Source: JBBQVO01 sp038211505 (GTDB taxonomy: Bacteria; Chloroflexota; Dehalococcoidia; DSTF01; JACRBR01). From it: DNA of 33,119 bases. Made by a program: the position numbers and the translations under genes. The stretch covers positions 1 through 33,119 of the forward strand of contig JBBQVO010000014.1 in the NCBI GenBank assembly GCA_038211505.1. Direction: 5' to 3'. Under the pieces are notes generated by a model that was not told where the DNA came from, ran no database searches, and was given only the letters and a program-made list of their open reading frames with translations. This document shows positions 15,528-22,697 of this stretch, one piece after another. Positions within the stretch are counted from its first letter, which is position 1. Every line of letters begins with the position of its first letter.

Positions 15528-16343
15528 TTGGGTACAGCCGATCTTCACATTCACACCCGCTACGGCGACGGCATGGCGACCGTGCCCGAGTTGCTGCAGT
15601 ATGTCGCTGATCGCGGCGATCTCAACGTGATCGCCGTCACCGAGCACGACACGCTGCGCGCCGGCGCGGAAGCGCGCGAGCTGCACGCGCGCGGTCCAGT
15701 TGGACGCGGTCCAGTTGGACGCGCGTACGGCTTCGACGTGATCTGCGGCATGGAAGTGACGACGCTCGACGGCCACCTGCTCGCGCTTTTCATCGACGAG
15801 CCGATCGCCAGCTTCCAGCGCATCGAGCCGACACTGGAGGCGATCCACAAGCTCGGCGGGCTCGCGATCGTGCCGCATCCGCTTTCATGGTTGACGCGCA
15901 GCGTCGGCGAACGCGTCTTCGATCGTGTCGCCGAGGCCGCCGCCAATGACGGCGTCTACTTCGACGCGATCGAGGAATACAATCTCAGCCCCGCCGGTCG
16001 CGTCACCTCGGCGAAGGCACGCCAACTGAACCGCGAGCGTCTGCATCTCGCCGCTGTCGGCTCCAGCGACGCGCACTTTCTGGCGTCGATTGGCAGCGCC
16101 CGCACGACGTTCGACGGCACGACCGCGGCCGAACTGCGGCGTGCGATCGAGACGAAGACGACGGCCGGCGAGCCCGGCCACGCGCCGCGCATGTCGGAGC
16201 TCGGCTACCGAAACATCGCGCTGCAGCAGTGGCGCGGCATGATGGCGACGCCACGCAACATGGGCTGGCTGCCGACGATCCGCAGCTTCATCGTCAGCCA
16301 CCGCCGCCACGCGGCGGCAGATCCGAAGAGCGACGCGCGATGA
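15528..16343 (+). CDS. PHP domain phosphoesterase
   Basis: A 271-residue PHP-domain protein, probably a metal-dependent phosphoesterase of the TrpH/YciV type. The metal ligands are present in order: DLHIHT (His7, His9), TEHDT (His40, Asp41), Glu76 in GMEVTT, His117 in VPHPLS, and SDAH (180-183). The natural substrate is unknown. The context, between an acyltransferase and a mannosyltransferase, suggests a role in inositol-lipid metabolism, perhaps dephosphorylating an inositol or sugar phosphate. TTG 15528 is chosen because GGAG lies 5 bases before it and the protein then begins directly at the first metal motif. The stop overlaps the next start by 4 bases (ATGA). Residues 56-65 contain a duplicated GPVGR. 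Confidence 0.88.
   Translation: MGTADLHIHTRYGDGMATVPELLQYVADRGDLNVIAVTEHDTLRAGAEARELHARGPVGRGPVGRAYGFDVICGMEVTTLDGHLLALFIDEPIASFQRIEPTLEAIHKLGGLAIVPHPLSWLTRSVGERVFDRVAEAAANDGVYFDAIEEYNLSPAGRVTSAKARQLNRERLHLAAVGSSDAHFLASIGSARTTFDGTTAAELRRAIETKTTAGEPGHAPRMSELGYRNIALQQWRGMMATPRNMGWLPTIRSFIVSHRRHAAADPKSDAR
15691..15720 (+). repeat. 15-bp exact tandem duplication inside the PHP gene
   Basis: GCGGTCCAGTTGGAC occurs twice head to tail (15691-15705 and 15706-15720), adding an in-frame five-residue repeat (GPVGR twice) to a surface loop of the PHP protein. It is probably a recent slippage event and keeps the frame. Confidence 0.85.
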
Positions 16344-17509
16344 AGATCGCCCTCGTCTCACCGTACGACTGGGCCGTCTCGGGCGGCGTCAACAACCACA
16401 TCTCGCATCTCGCCGAGCAGTTCGTCGAGCTCGGCCACGAGCCGCACATCATCGCGCCCGGCGTCAAGCCCTCGAGCAACGGCCTCTGCCCGATCACGAT
16501 CATCGGCCGGCCGATCCCGCTGCGCGTCAGCGGCTCCGTCGCCCGCATCACGCTCTCTTTGCGCACCGGCGGCAAAGTGAAATCGGTGCTCGAGGGTACG
16601 GACTTCGACATCGTGCATGTGCACGAGCCGTTCATGCCGCAGCTGCCGATCCAGTTCCTCCGCTACTCGACGACGGTAAACGTCGGCACCTGGCACGCGG
16701 CGCGCGACTCCAACTTCGTCTACGTCTATGGTCGTCGCCTGATCAAGCGCTGGCAGCGCAAACTCGACGGCAAGATCGCCGTCTCGCAGGCCGCCGTGAA
16801 GCACATCGAGCAGTACTTTCCCGGCTACTACAACATCATCCCCAACGGCGTCGATATCGAGCACTTCGCCCGCGACGCCGCGCCGCTGCCGGAGTTTATG
16901 GATGGCAAGCGCAACGTCCTCTTTGTCGGACGCCCGGAGAAGCGTAAGGGGCTGAAGTTCCTCATCCGCGCCTTCGTCGGCGTCCAGCGCGCGATCCCCG
17001 ACTCGCGGCTGATCGTCGTCGGCGCCGGCGAGTTCGGCCGCTACGAGAACGCCGTCCGCAAAGCGCGCCTGCACGACGTCGTCTTTCGCAGCTACGTGCC
17101 GTTCGATGAGCTGCCGCGCTATCACCGCAGCGCGCACGTCTTCTGCGCCCCGAACACCGGCTACGAGAGTCAGGGCATCGTCCTGCTCGAAGCGATGGCC
17201 GCCGACTTGCCGATCGTCGCATCGAACATCGACGGCTTCGCAGGCGTCCTCACGCACGGCGTCGAAGGTCTGCTCGTCCGCCCCGAAGACGCGCAGTCGC
17301 TCTCCGAAGCGCTGATAGATCTCCTGCAAGATGACGACCGCGCCCGTGCGATGGCCGCCCGCGGCCGCGATCGCGCCCAGTTCTACAGCTGGGATCGCGT
17401 CGCCCAGCAGATCCTCTCCTACTACGAGCGCCTGATCTACGAACGCCGCCTCAACGACCGCGAAGCAGACGCCGCCGAACCGACAGCCGTCGGTGCGGAC
17501 GACGTTTGA
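16340..17509 (+). CDS. GT4 glycosyltransferase, PimA-like (phosphatidylinositol mannosyltransferase candidate)
   Basis: A 389-residue GT-B retaining glycosyltransferase of family GT4. Visible features are the N-terminal glycine loop GGVNNH (15-20), HVHEPFMPQLP (93-103), IPNGVDIEHF (167-176), VGRPEKRKGLKFLI (196-209) and the EX7E motif ESQGIVLLE (276-284). The N-terminus and the HEP region closely resemble mycobacterial PimA, which transfers mannose from GDP-mannose to phosphatidylinositol at the inner leaflet. The length is slightly above PimA owing to a C-terminal tail of about 25 residues. ATG 16340 overlaps the PHP stop by 4 bases. Together with upstream inositol phosphate synthase and PatA-like genes it makes a PIM-type pathway likely. 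A different sugar or lipid acceptor remains possible. Confidence 0.88.
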   Translation: MKIALVSPYDWAVSGGVNNHISHLAEQFVELGHEPHIIAPGVKPSSNGLCPITIIGRPIPLRVSGSVARITLSLRTGGKVKSVLEGTDFDIVHVHEPFMPQLPIQFLRYSTTVNVGTWHAARDSNFVYVYGRRLIKRWQRKLDGKIAVSQAAVKHIEQYFPGYYNIIPNGVDIEHFARDAAPLPEFMDGKRNVLFVGRPEKRKGLKFLIRAFVGVQRAIPDSRLIVVGAGEFGRYENAVRKARLHDVVFRSYVPFDELPRYHRSAHVFCAPNTGYESQGIVLLEAMAADLPIVASNIDGFAGVLTHGVEGLLVRPEDAQSLSEALIDLLQDDDRARAMAARGRDRAQFYSWDRVAQQILSYYERLIYERRLNDREADAAEPTAVGADDV

Positions 17510-17529
17510 GTTTGCTGGCGGCAACCAAG

Positions 17530-17797
17530 CTTCGATCGGACCAACCTCACCCCTTCGTGCTCTTCGTGCTCTTCGTGGATCGTCAAGAACCGGCGATTTT
17601 CTCAGTCAACGAATAAGTTCGCCTCCGCCAACCGATCTCCAATCCGACCAACCTCACCCTTCGTGCCCTTCGTGCTCTTCGTGGATCGTCAATAAACGAC
17701 CATTCTCGCAGTCAACGAATAAGTTCGCCTCCGCCAACCGATCTCCGATCCGACCAACCTCACCCTTCGTGCTCTTCGTGCTCTTCGTGGATCGTCC
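17530..17797. repeat. Tandem repeat, 106-107 bp unit, about 2.5 copies
   Basis: Unit starts (CCAACCTCACCC) lie at 17541, 17648 and 17754, giving periods of 107 and 106 bases. The third copy stops after GGATCGTC (near 17796). Each unit contains CTTCGTGCTCTTCGTGGATC and, downstream, CAGTCAACGAATAAGTTCGC. A few bases upstream of the first unit also match. The copies differ by several substitutions, so the array is not brand new. It fills most of the gap between the glycosyltransferase and DUF3105 genes; no coding region is seen. Confidence 0.85.
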
Positions 17798-17812
17798 AAA
17801 CTAGGCGGTCGA

Positions 17813-17826
17813 TATACTCATCCCAA
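17813..17826 (+). promoter_or_regulatory. -10 box placed for a leaderless DUF3105 mRNA
   Basis: TATACT (17813-17818) is a strong -10 hexamer ending 7 bases before ATG 17826. The space between contains no Shine-Dalgarno (CATCCCA). Transcription would therefore start at or next to the initiation codon. The -35 is poor and would fall within the end of the tandem repeat. Confidence 0.45.
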
Positions 17827-18593
17827 TGAGCGCGAGAAGGATCACGCCGTATCTCTTCGAAGCGTTCATCTGGGCGCTCATTGTGGCAACGGCGATCATC
17901 AATCTCGCCGTCTATACCAACGTCGTCCAGAGCCACGACGCCATCGATCGCCGAAAGCAATCGACGAGCGCCGGCGGCGCGACGCCCGTCGCGGGCGCCA
18001 CTCCGGTGTCGGCCGCGTCCAAAGCGTCGCTGGCCGCCGAGGCCGACGACAGCGAGTCGCTGCCCGGCCGCTTCGTGCCGACGCAGGGGCGTCAGCACAC
18101 CGCGGCGTACCCCCTGCGACAGCGCATCCCCTTCTGCCCCGAGAATCAGGTCGCCGACAATTGTTACGCGTCGAACCCCCCGACCTCCGGCATGCATCTG
18201 CCCGTCCAAGGCACGGTGCGGCTCACGGACGGCAACACCATCAAGATCCCGCCCGACCCCGGCCTCTACGATTTCCCGGTGCCGCGCGAGGCGATCCCCC
18301 ACATCGAAGAGCACGCCGGCGTCTACGTCGGCTACAACTGTTCCAGCGACGCCTGCAAGGCGGTGGCGGAGCGGTTGAAGAATCTGGTGAATCAGGAGGT
18401 CTCGCTCGGCGCGCGCGTCGTCCTCTCGCCCGATCGCGATCTCGACGACGACACGATCGGCGTCGCGTCGTGGACGCGCGTCGACACCTTCGCCGCGTCG
18501 GACTACACCGACGAACGCCTCCGCGCCTTCATCAAGGCGCACAGCTGCCGCTTCGACCCCGAGCAATTCTGCAAGACAACGCCCGTCAACTGA
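17826..18593 (+). CDS. DUF3105 family protein, membrane-anchored
   Basis: A 255-residue protein with a single N-terminal membrane helix (about 10-34), an Ala/Ser/Thr-rich spacer (45-75), then a DUF3105 domain. The diagnostic NPPTSGMH lies at 117-124 and HIEEHAGVYVGYN at 159-171, close to the family pattern of PPTSG-H and H-EHG-V. Six cysteines (including 104, 113, 172 and 177) in the extracytoplasmic part suggest disulfides. The function of the family is unknown; the conserved His/Glu residues could bind metal. No ribosome site is present and the promoter arrangement suggests leaderless expression. Downstream genes are 149 or more bases away, so it is probably monocistronic. Confidence 0.85.
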   Translation: MSARRITPYLFEAFIWALIVATAIINLAVYTNVVQSHDAIDRRKQSTSAGGATPVAGATPVSAASKASLAAEADDSESLPGRFVPTQGRQHTAAYPLRQRIPFCPENQVADNCYASNPPTSGMHLPVQGTVRLTDGNTIKIPPDPGLYDFPVPREAIPHIEEHAGVYVGYNCSSDACKAVAERLKNLVNQEVSLGARVVLSPDRDLDDDTIGVASWTRVDTFAASDYTDERLRAFIKAHSCRFDPEQFCKTTPVN

Positions 18594-18742
18594 TCCGCGC
18601 TACAGATGAGCCCAGCGTCGCCGGTCGCTGGCCCCCACGTCCGCGCGGCGATTGGCACTAGGCGCAAGTGCGCCACGGCGCGAGCCTTGGATCATCAGTC
18701 AGCAGCCACACTGCGACAATCGGCACCAGAGAGGACACGAGC

Positions 18743-19285
18743 ATGCGACGTGACGAAATCGAGATCGAACTGAATCGCGGCCGGATTGCTCAGCTGGAGA
18801 CGTACGGCGCGCTGAGCGACGCCGACCGCACGAGACCTTCGACGGCGAGCGAGCACGATCCGGAGTCGAAGTGGAGCGCGCAAGATCATCTGGTGCATCT
18901 GACGGGATTCGAGCAGATCTTCAACGAGATGCTCACCCGCAAGATCTCCGGCCACGCCAACCCGCTCGGCCCCGTGATCGGCGATGACGGCGTGCGCCGC
19001 AGTCGGGATGAAGTGCTCGCTTACGTCGGCCGCCTCAACGAGGAGTTCGTCGTACAGCATCGCGGGATCTCATTCGACGCGGTCGTCGCGCTCGGCCAGG
19101 CGACGCGGGCGGCCACGCTGGAGCTGCTCAGCGGGCTGACGCAGGCTCAACTCGACGAGAAGATCCCCGGCGCGCCGTGGGGCGACGGATCGCTCGGCGG
19201 CATCATGGCCGCGAGCACCGATCACGGCCGCACGCACTGGCAATGGATCGAAGAAGCGCGCCAGCCCGCGGCGACCATGAGTTAA
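18743..19285 (+). CDS. DinB-like / mycothiol-transferase superfamily protein
   Basis: A 180-residue four-helix-bundle protein of the DinB/MDMPI superfamily. It has a first-helix histidine pair (SAQDHLVHL, His49 and His52), and a C-terminal DHGRTHW (His161, His165) in the place of the third-helix metal ligands. Family members bind a divalent metal and often act as thiol-dependent transferases or isomerases; the cofactor and substrate here are unknown. GAGAGGA about 8 bases before ATG 18743 supports the start over the in-frame one 75 bases upstream. It is preceded by 149 bases without a gene and followed by 227 bases containing only low-complexity CCATCCTCCATCGTCCATC-type sequence. Confidence 0.8.
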   Translation: MRRDEIEIELNRGRIAQLETYGALSDADRTRPSTASEHDPESKWSAQDHLVHLTGFEQIFNEMLTRKISGHANPLGPVIGDDGVRRSRDEVLAYVGRLNEEFVVQHRGISFDAVVALGQATRAATLELLSGLTQAQLDEKIPGAPWGDGSLGGIMAASTDHGRTHWQWIEEARQPAATMS

Positions 19286-19512
19286 CGCCGGCCCTCCCAC
19301 CGCCGTCCGCGACGAACAAACCGTGCGCGATCCTGCACGCACCCATGCCGGCGACGTCGCGGCAATCGGGAAGGAGATGCTAGTCTCCGCCTTCGATCAA
19401 ATCCATTTCCACCCTCCATCCTCCATCGTCCATCTTCGCCCCCGAGCGCATCCAATTGCGCGCTACACTAACAGTCGCCCGGCCACCAACAAACCGGTAG
19501 AGGAGACCCACC

Positions 19513-20064
19513 ATGGCTGACTGGTTCGACTACATCGACGACGAGCGCAAGGCGTTCATCGAGAAGCAGCACATGTTCTTCGTCGCGACGGCGCCGAGCG
19601 ACGAGAGCGGCTTCCCGAATCTGTCACCGAAAGGCCGATCGCTGCTCCGCGTCCTGGGCCCGAACCTCGTCGGCTATCTCGACTATCCCGGCAGCGGCAA
19701 CCAGACCGCCACGCACACGGCCGAGAACGGCCGCATCACGCTGATGGTCTGCAGCTTCGAACCAACGGCCGGCATCGTGCGCCTCTACGGTCGCGGCCGC
19801 GCCGTCGATCTCGACGATCCGGCGCTTCATGAGTACCGCTCGGCCTTCGTCGACGACGTGCACCCATACGTGCGCCAGGCATTCTTCATCGACGTCGAGA
19901 AGCTCCAGACGTCGTGCGGCTACGCCGTCCCGCGCATGGGTTACATCGCCGAACGCGACACGCTCGACAAATACTGCGCCAACAAACTCGAGCCACACGA
20001 GATCGTCGACGGCCTACCCGCCCCCGGTCCCCTCCTCGCGAAGCAGACAGGAAGTCCAGCTTGA
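19513..20064 (+). CDS. Pyridoxamine 5'-phosphate oxidase family (flavin-binding) protein
   Basis: A 183-residue protein with a split-barrel flavin-binding fold. KQHMFFVATAPSDESGFPNLSPKG (about 18-41) is the N-terminal strand region typical of PPOX-class proteins. It is followed by GYLDYPGSGNQTATHTAENGRITLM (54-78) and a strand with RLYGRGRAV. It resembles general-stress/FMN-binding PPOX-like proteins rather than authentic PdxH. The expected role is binding FMN or F420 and reducing a small molecule; the substrate is unknown. AGAGGAGA lies shortly upstream of ATG 19513. The following DUF1801 gene starts 79 bases downstream on the same strand. Confidence 0.88.
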   Translation: MADWFDYIDDERKAFIEKQHMFFVATAPSDESGFPNLSPKGRSLLRVLGPNLVGYLDYPGSGNQTATHTAENGRITLMVCSFEPTAGIVRLYGRGRAVDLDDPALHEYRSAFVDDVHPYVRQAFFIDVEKLQTSCGYAVPRMGYIAERDTLDKYCANKLEPHEIVDGLPAPGPLLAKQTGSPA

Positions 20065-20143
20065 CTGGAGGATCCGCGGACGGTGTCTGTAGCCACGCGT
20101 GACGGCACGCCGCGTATGCGCCTTTAGATAGGGAGCGTGGACG

Positions 20144-20554
20144 GTGAACAAAACGGCATTCCATACTATCGATGAGTACATCGCCACGTTCCCCGAGGAT
20201 GTGCAACAGAAACTGGCTGCCCTGCGGCGGACCATACGCGCCGCAGCTCCTCAAGCTCAGGAGGTGATCAACTATCAGATACCGACGTACCAGCTATACG
20301 GGAACCTCGTGCACTTCGCCGCATACAAGAAGCACATCGGGTTCTACGGAAGCTCAGAAGCGGCCGAGGAGTTTCGGGACGAATTGTCCCGATTTATGAC
20401 GGGAAAGGGGACGTTACAATTTCCGCTAAACGAACCGCTGCCCCTGAAGTTGATCGCGAAAATCGTCAGGTTCAGAGCGAAAGAGAACCGGGCGCTTCGA
20501 CCGACGGCGGGAACGGTCCCGACACGCGGACGCGCACGGATTGTGAAAGATTGA
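20144..20554 (+). CDS. DUF1801 (YdhG-like) protein
   Basis: A 136-residue protein of the DUF1801/YdhG family. It shows TIDEYIATFPEDVQQKLAALRRTI at the N-terminus, then PQAQEVINYQIPTY, HFAAYKKHIGFYG and GKGTLQFPLNEPLP. All are typical of this small alpha/beta fold, which includes the Bacillus frataxin-like iron chaperone Fra/YdhG. Whether this member handles iron is not known. GTG 20144 is preceded by GGGAG at 8 bases. The C-terminal 20 residues are Arg-rich. The NuoB gene starts 33 bases downstream. Confidence 0.88.
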   Translation: MNKTAFHTIDEYIATFPEDVQQKLAALRRTIRAAAPQAQEVINYQIPTYQLYGNLVHFAAYKKHIGFYGSSEAAEEFRDELSRFMTGKGTLQFPLNEPLPLKLIAKIVRFRAKENRALRPTAGTVPTRGRARIVKD

Positions 20555-20587
20555 TCGAACGCGCGCGGATGCGTCACACTGTCACCG

Positions 20588-21241
20588 ATGGTCTCTGAAT
20601 CTATTCCACTGATCGGCCAGGAACACGCGCACGAGCTCGAGGGCATCGATACCGACGTCGAGCAGAATATCCTGCTCACCGGCGTCGATACCGTGATGAA
20701 CTGGGCGCGCTCGTCATCCCTCTGGCCGACGATGTTCGGCCTCGCCTGCTGCGCGATGGAGATGATCGCGACCGCGACTCCGCGCTACGACATCGCCCGT
20801 TTCGGCGCGGAGATCTTCCGCGCGTCGCCGAGGCAGGCCGACTTGATGATCGTCTCCGGCACCTGTACATGGAAGATGGCGCCCGCGATCCGCCGCATCT
20901 GGTTACAGATGCCGGAGCCGAAGTGGGCGATCTCGATGGGCGGCTGCGCGATCATGGGTGGCCCGTTCGCCTACGGCTACAGCGTGCTGCCCGGCGTCAA
21001 CCTGATCGTCCCCGTCGATGTCTACGTGCCCGGCTGCCCGCCGCGACCGGAGTCGCTGCTCACCGGACTGATCATGCTCCAGAACAAGATCATGGATGGC
21101 AGCGTCACCGGCCAGCGCGAGCGCCCCGAGCCCACCGGCGACTTCAGCCCCTACCTCCCCCCCGAAGACCCCATCCGCCGCGAGTTAGAATCGTTGTTTC
21201 CGCCGTACCCCTACTTCGATCCGGCGCACTCGCAGGTGTAG
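20588..21241 (+). CDS. nuoB: NADH-quinone oxidoreductase subunit B (isolated copy)
   Basis: A 217-residue NuoB, the complex I subunit that carries the terminal 4Fe-4S cluster N2. The four ligands are Cys54 and Cys55 (GLACCAMEM), Cys120 (MGGCAIMGGPF) and Cys150 (VPGCPPRP). The N-terminal NWARSSSLWP and KMAPAIRRIW are typical. Oddities are a fifth cysteine at 93 (GTCTWKMAP, where GTVT is usual) and MGGCAIMGG in place of the usual MGACASSGG. No other nuo gene lies within the window on either side. It may be a second copy, or part of a dispersed complex I. No Shine-Dalgarno precedes ATG 20588, so the start is moderately certain. Confidence 0.92.
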   Translation: MVSESIPLIGQEHAHELEGIDTDVEQNILLTGVDTVMNWARSSSLWPTMFGLACCAMEMIATATPRYDIARFGAEIFRASPRQADLMIVSGTCTWKMAPAIRRIWLQMPEPKWAISMGGCAIMGGPFAYGYSVLPGVNLIVPVDVYVPGCPPRPESLLTGLIMLQNKIMDGSVTGQRERPEPTGDFSPYLPPEDPIRRELESLFPPYPYFDPAHSQV

Positions 21242-21307
21242 CGGTCGTCCTGAACAGCTTCGCGCCCGCATCGGTGTCATCGCCGGCTGCCTACGCTAGC
21301 TCGCGCG

Positions 21308-21323
21308 ATGCGCGATCGCGCAT
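21308..21323. promoter_or_regulatory. 16-bp perfect palindrome upstream of the first cyclase gene
   Basis: ATGCGCGATCGCGCAT is a perfect, gapless palindrome ending 9 bases before ATG 21333. Its right end overlaps CATACT (21321-21326), a -10-like hexamer spaced so that transcription would begin at the ATG. No ribosome site is present. A dimeric regulator bound here would cover the -10. Confidence 0.45.
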
Positions 21324-21332
21324 ACTCCCCGC

Positions 21333-22697
21333 ATGGAACCACAGATCCGTTACGCGAAGACGACGGACGGCTTGAACATCGCCTATTTCACGATCGGCGA
21401 AGGCGTGCCGTTCGTGCGCTTGCCCGCCGCACCATTCGACCACGCGCGACTCCACCATGCGACCTGGGGGCGACGTTGGTGCGATGCGATCGGCTCGCGG
21501 ATGCGACTGATTCGTTACGACGGTCGAGGCACCGGAATGTCGACGCGGGATGTCCTGGAGTTTACGCTCGACACCTTCATCGAAGATCTCCGCTCCGTCG
21601 TCGATGCCCTGGAACTCGACCGCTTCGTGCTCACTGCAGACGGCGCCATGGCCGCGCCCGCTCTCGCGTTTACCGCGCGGCATCCCGATCGGGTGAGCCA
21701 CCTGATCCTCAACAGCGGTGTGGCGCGGGTGGCTGAACTGTGGGCGCGCCGCAGCCAGAGCACCCACGCCATGCTTACCAACGCGCCCGACATCTACGTC
21801 CGCGCCGTAGCGGAAATGGTATTCGGGACGGGCACGGAGGCCGCAACTGAGTACGCCGCGTTCATGCTTCAATGCGCGGACGTGCGAGTCTCCCGACGCA
21901 TGCTGGACGCGCAGTATCGCCTCGACGTGACCGATCTCCTTGCCGACGTCCGAATACCAACGCTGATCACTTGCCTCGCCGATGACCCGATACACAACGG
22001 GGAGCCCATCACGAATCTCGCCGCGACTGTCAGCGCCACGTTAAGCGTTGTGTCCGCTCCGGCCGGCAGCCTGTCCGACTGGGATCTCTCCGATCTCCCT
22101 GCGACAATGAGCTTCCTGGTCGAGCACGGAGTCATCGCCGATGCCGCCGACATGGCCGATGCCCACACGACTACGCGCACCAGCACTGTCTCGGGTAGCC
22201 TGCGCACGATTCTCTTTACTGACATCGTCGGCCACACCGAGATGATGCAACGCCTCGGCGACGCCAAGGGCCGCGATGTCCTCCGCGAGCACGAACGCAT
22301 CACCCGCGAGACGCTGAAGCAGCACGGCGGCGCCGAAGTAAAGACGATGGGTGACGGTTTCATGGCCTCCTTCGGCAGCGTGACGTCGGCGATGGAGTGC
22401 GCCATCGCACTGCAACGCGCCTTCGCCGCGCACACGGAATCGATGCCGGAGGCGCTGCACGTGCGTGTCGGACTCAATGCGGGCGAGCCGATCGAGGAAG
22501 ACGGCGACCTGTTCGGAGCGACCGTGATACTGGCGTCCCGCATCGCCGCCAAAGCCGGCGCGGGCGAGATTCTCGTGCCGGACACCGTGCGCGGTCTGCT
22601 CTCCGGCAAGGGTTTCATGTTCGGCGACCGCGGCGAGTTCGTGCCGAAGGGCTTCGATGAAGGCGTGCGTTTATGGGATGTGCGGTGGCGCGCGTGA
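21333..22697 (+). CDS. Alpha/beta-hydrolase-like / class III adenylate cyclase fusion, first copy
   Basis: A 454-residue protein. Residues about 15-270 follow the alpha/beta-hydrolase pattern (IRYDGRGTGMS, ALAFTARHPDRV, VRIPTLI). The nucleophile elbow reads TADGAMAAP at 101-109 and lacks the serine, so this half is probably a sensor or scaffold. Residues about 290-454 are a class III nucleotidyl cyclase catalytic domain: ILFTDIVGHTEM (metal Asp297), MGDGF (Asp341), VRVGLNAGEP, and a final EFVPKGFDEGVRLWDVRW. Such domains make cAMP from ATP as homodimers. Mycobacterial Rv1900c (LipJ) has the same order. The stop overlaps the start of a second, similar gene. Confidence 0.9.
   Translation: MEPQIRYAKTTDGLNIAYFTIGEGVPFVRLPAAPFDHARLHHATWGRRWCDAIGSRMRLIRYDGRGTGMSTRDVLEFTLDTFIEDLRSVVDALELDRFVLTADGAMAAPALAFTARHPDRVSHLILNSGVARVAELWARRSQSTHAMLTNAPDIYVRAVAEMVFGTGTEAATEYAAFMLQCADVRVSRRMLDAQYRLDVTDLLADVRIPTLITCLADDPIHNGEPITNLAATVSATLSVVSAPAGSLSDWDLSDLPATMSFLVEHGVIADAADMADAHTTTRTSTVSGSLRTILFTDIVGHTEMMQRLGDAKGRDVLREHERITRETLKQHGGAEVKTMGDGFMASFGSVTSAMECAIALQRAFAAHTESMPEALHVRVGLNAGEPIEEDGDLFGATVILASRIAAKAGAGEILVPDTVRGLLSGKGFMFGDRGEFVPKGFDEGVRLWDVRWRA

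Noticed and set aside
17530..17797. CRISPR array
   Set aside because: The whole 106-107 base unit repeats, including what would be the spacers, so it is a plain tandem repeat. No cas genes are nearby.
18661..18674. GGCGCA-AG-TGCGCC hairpin as a terminator
   Set aside because: The loop would be only two bases and no T-run follows on either strand.
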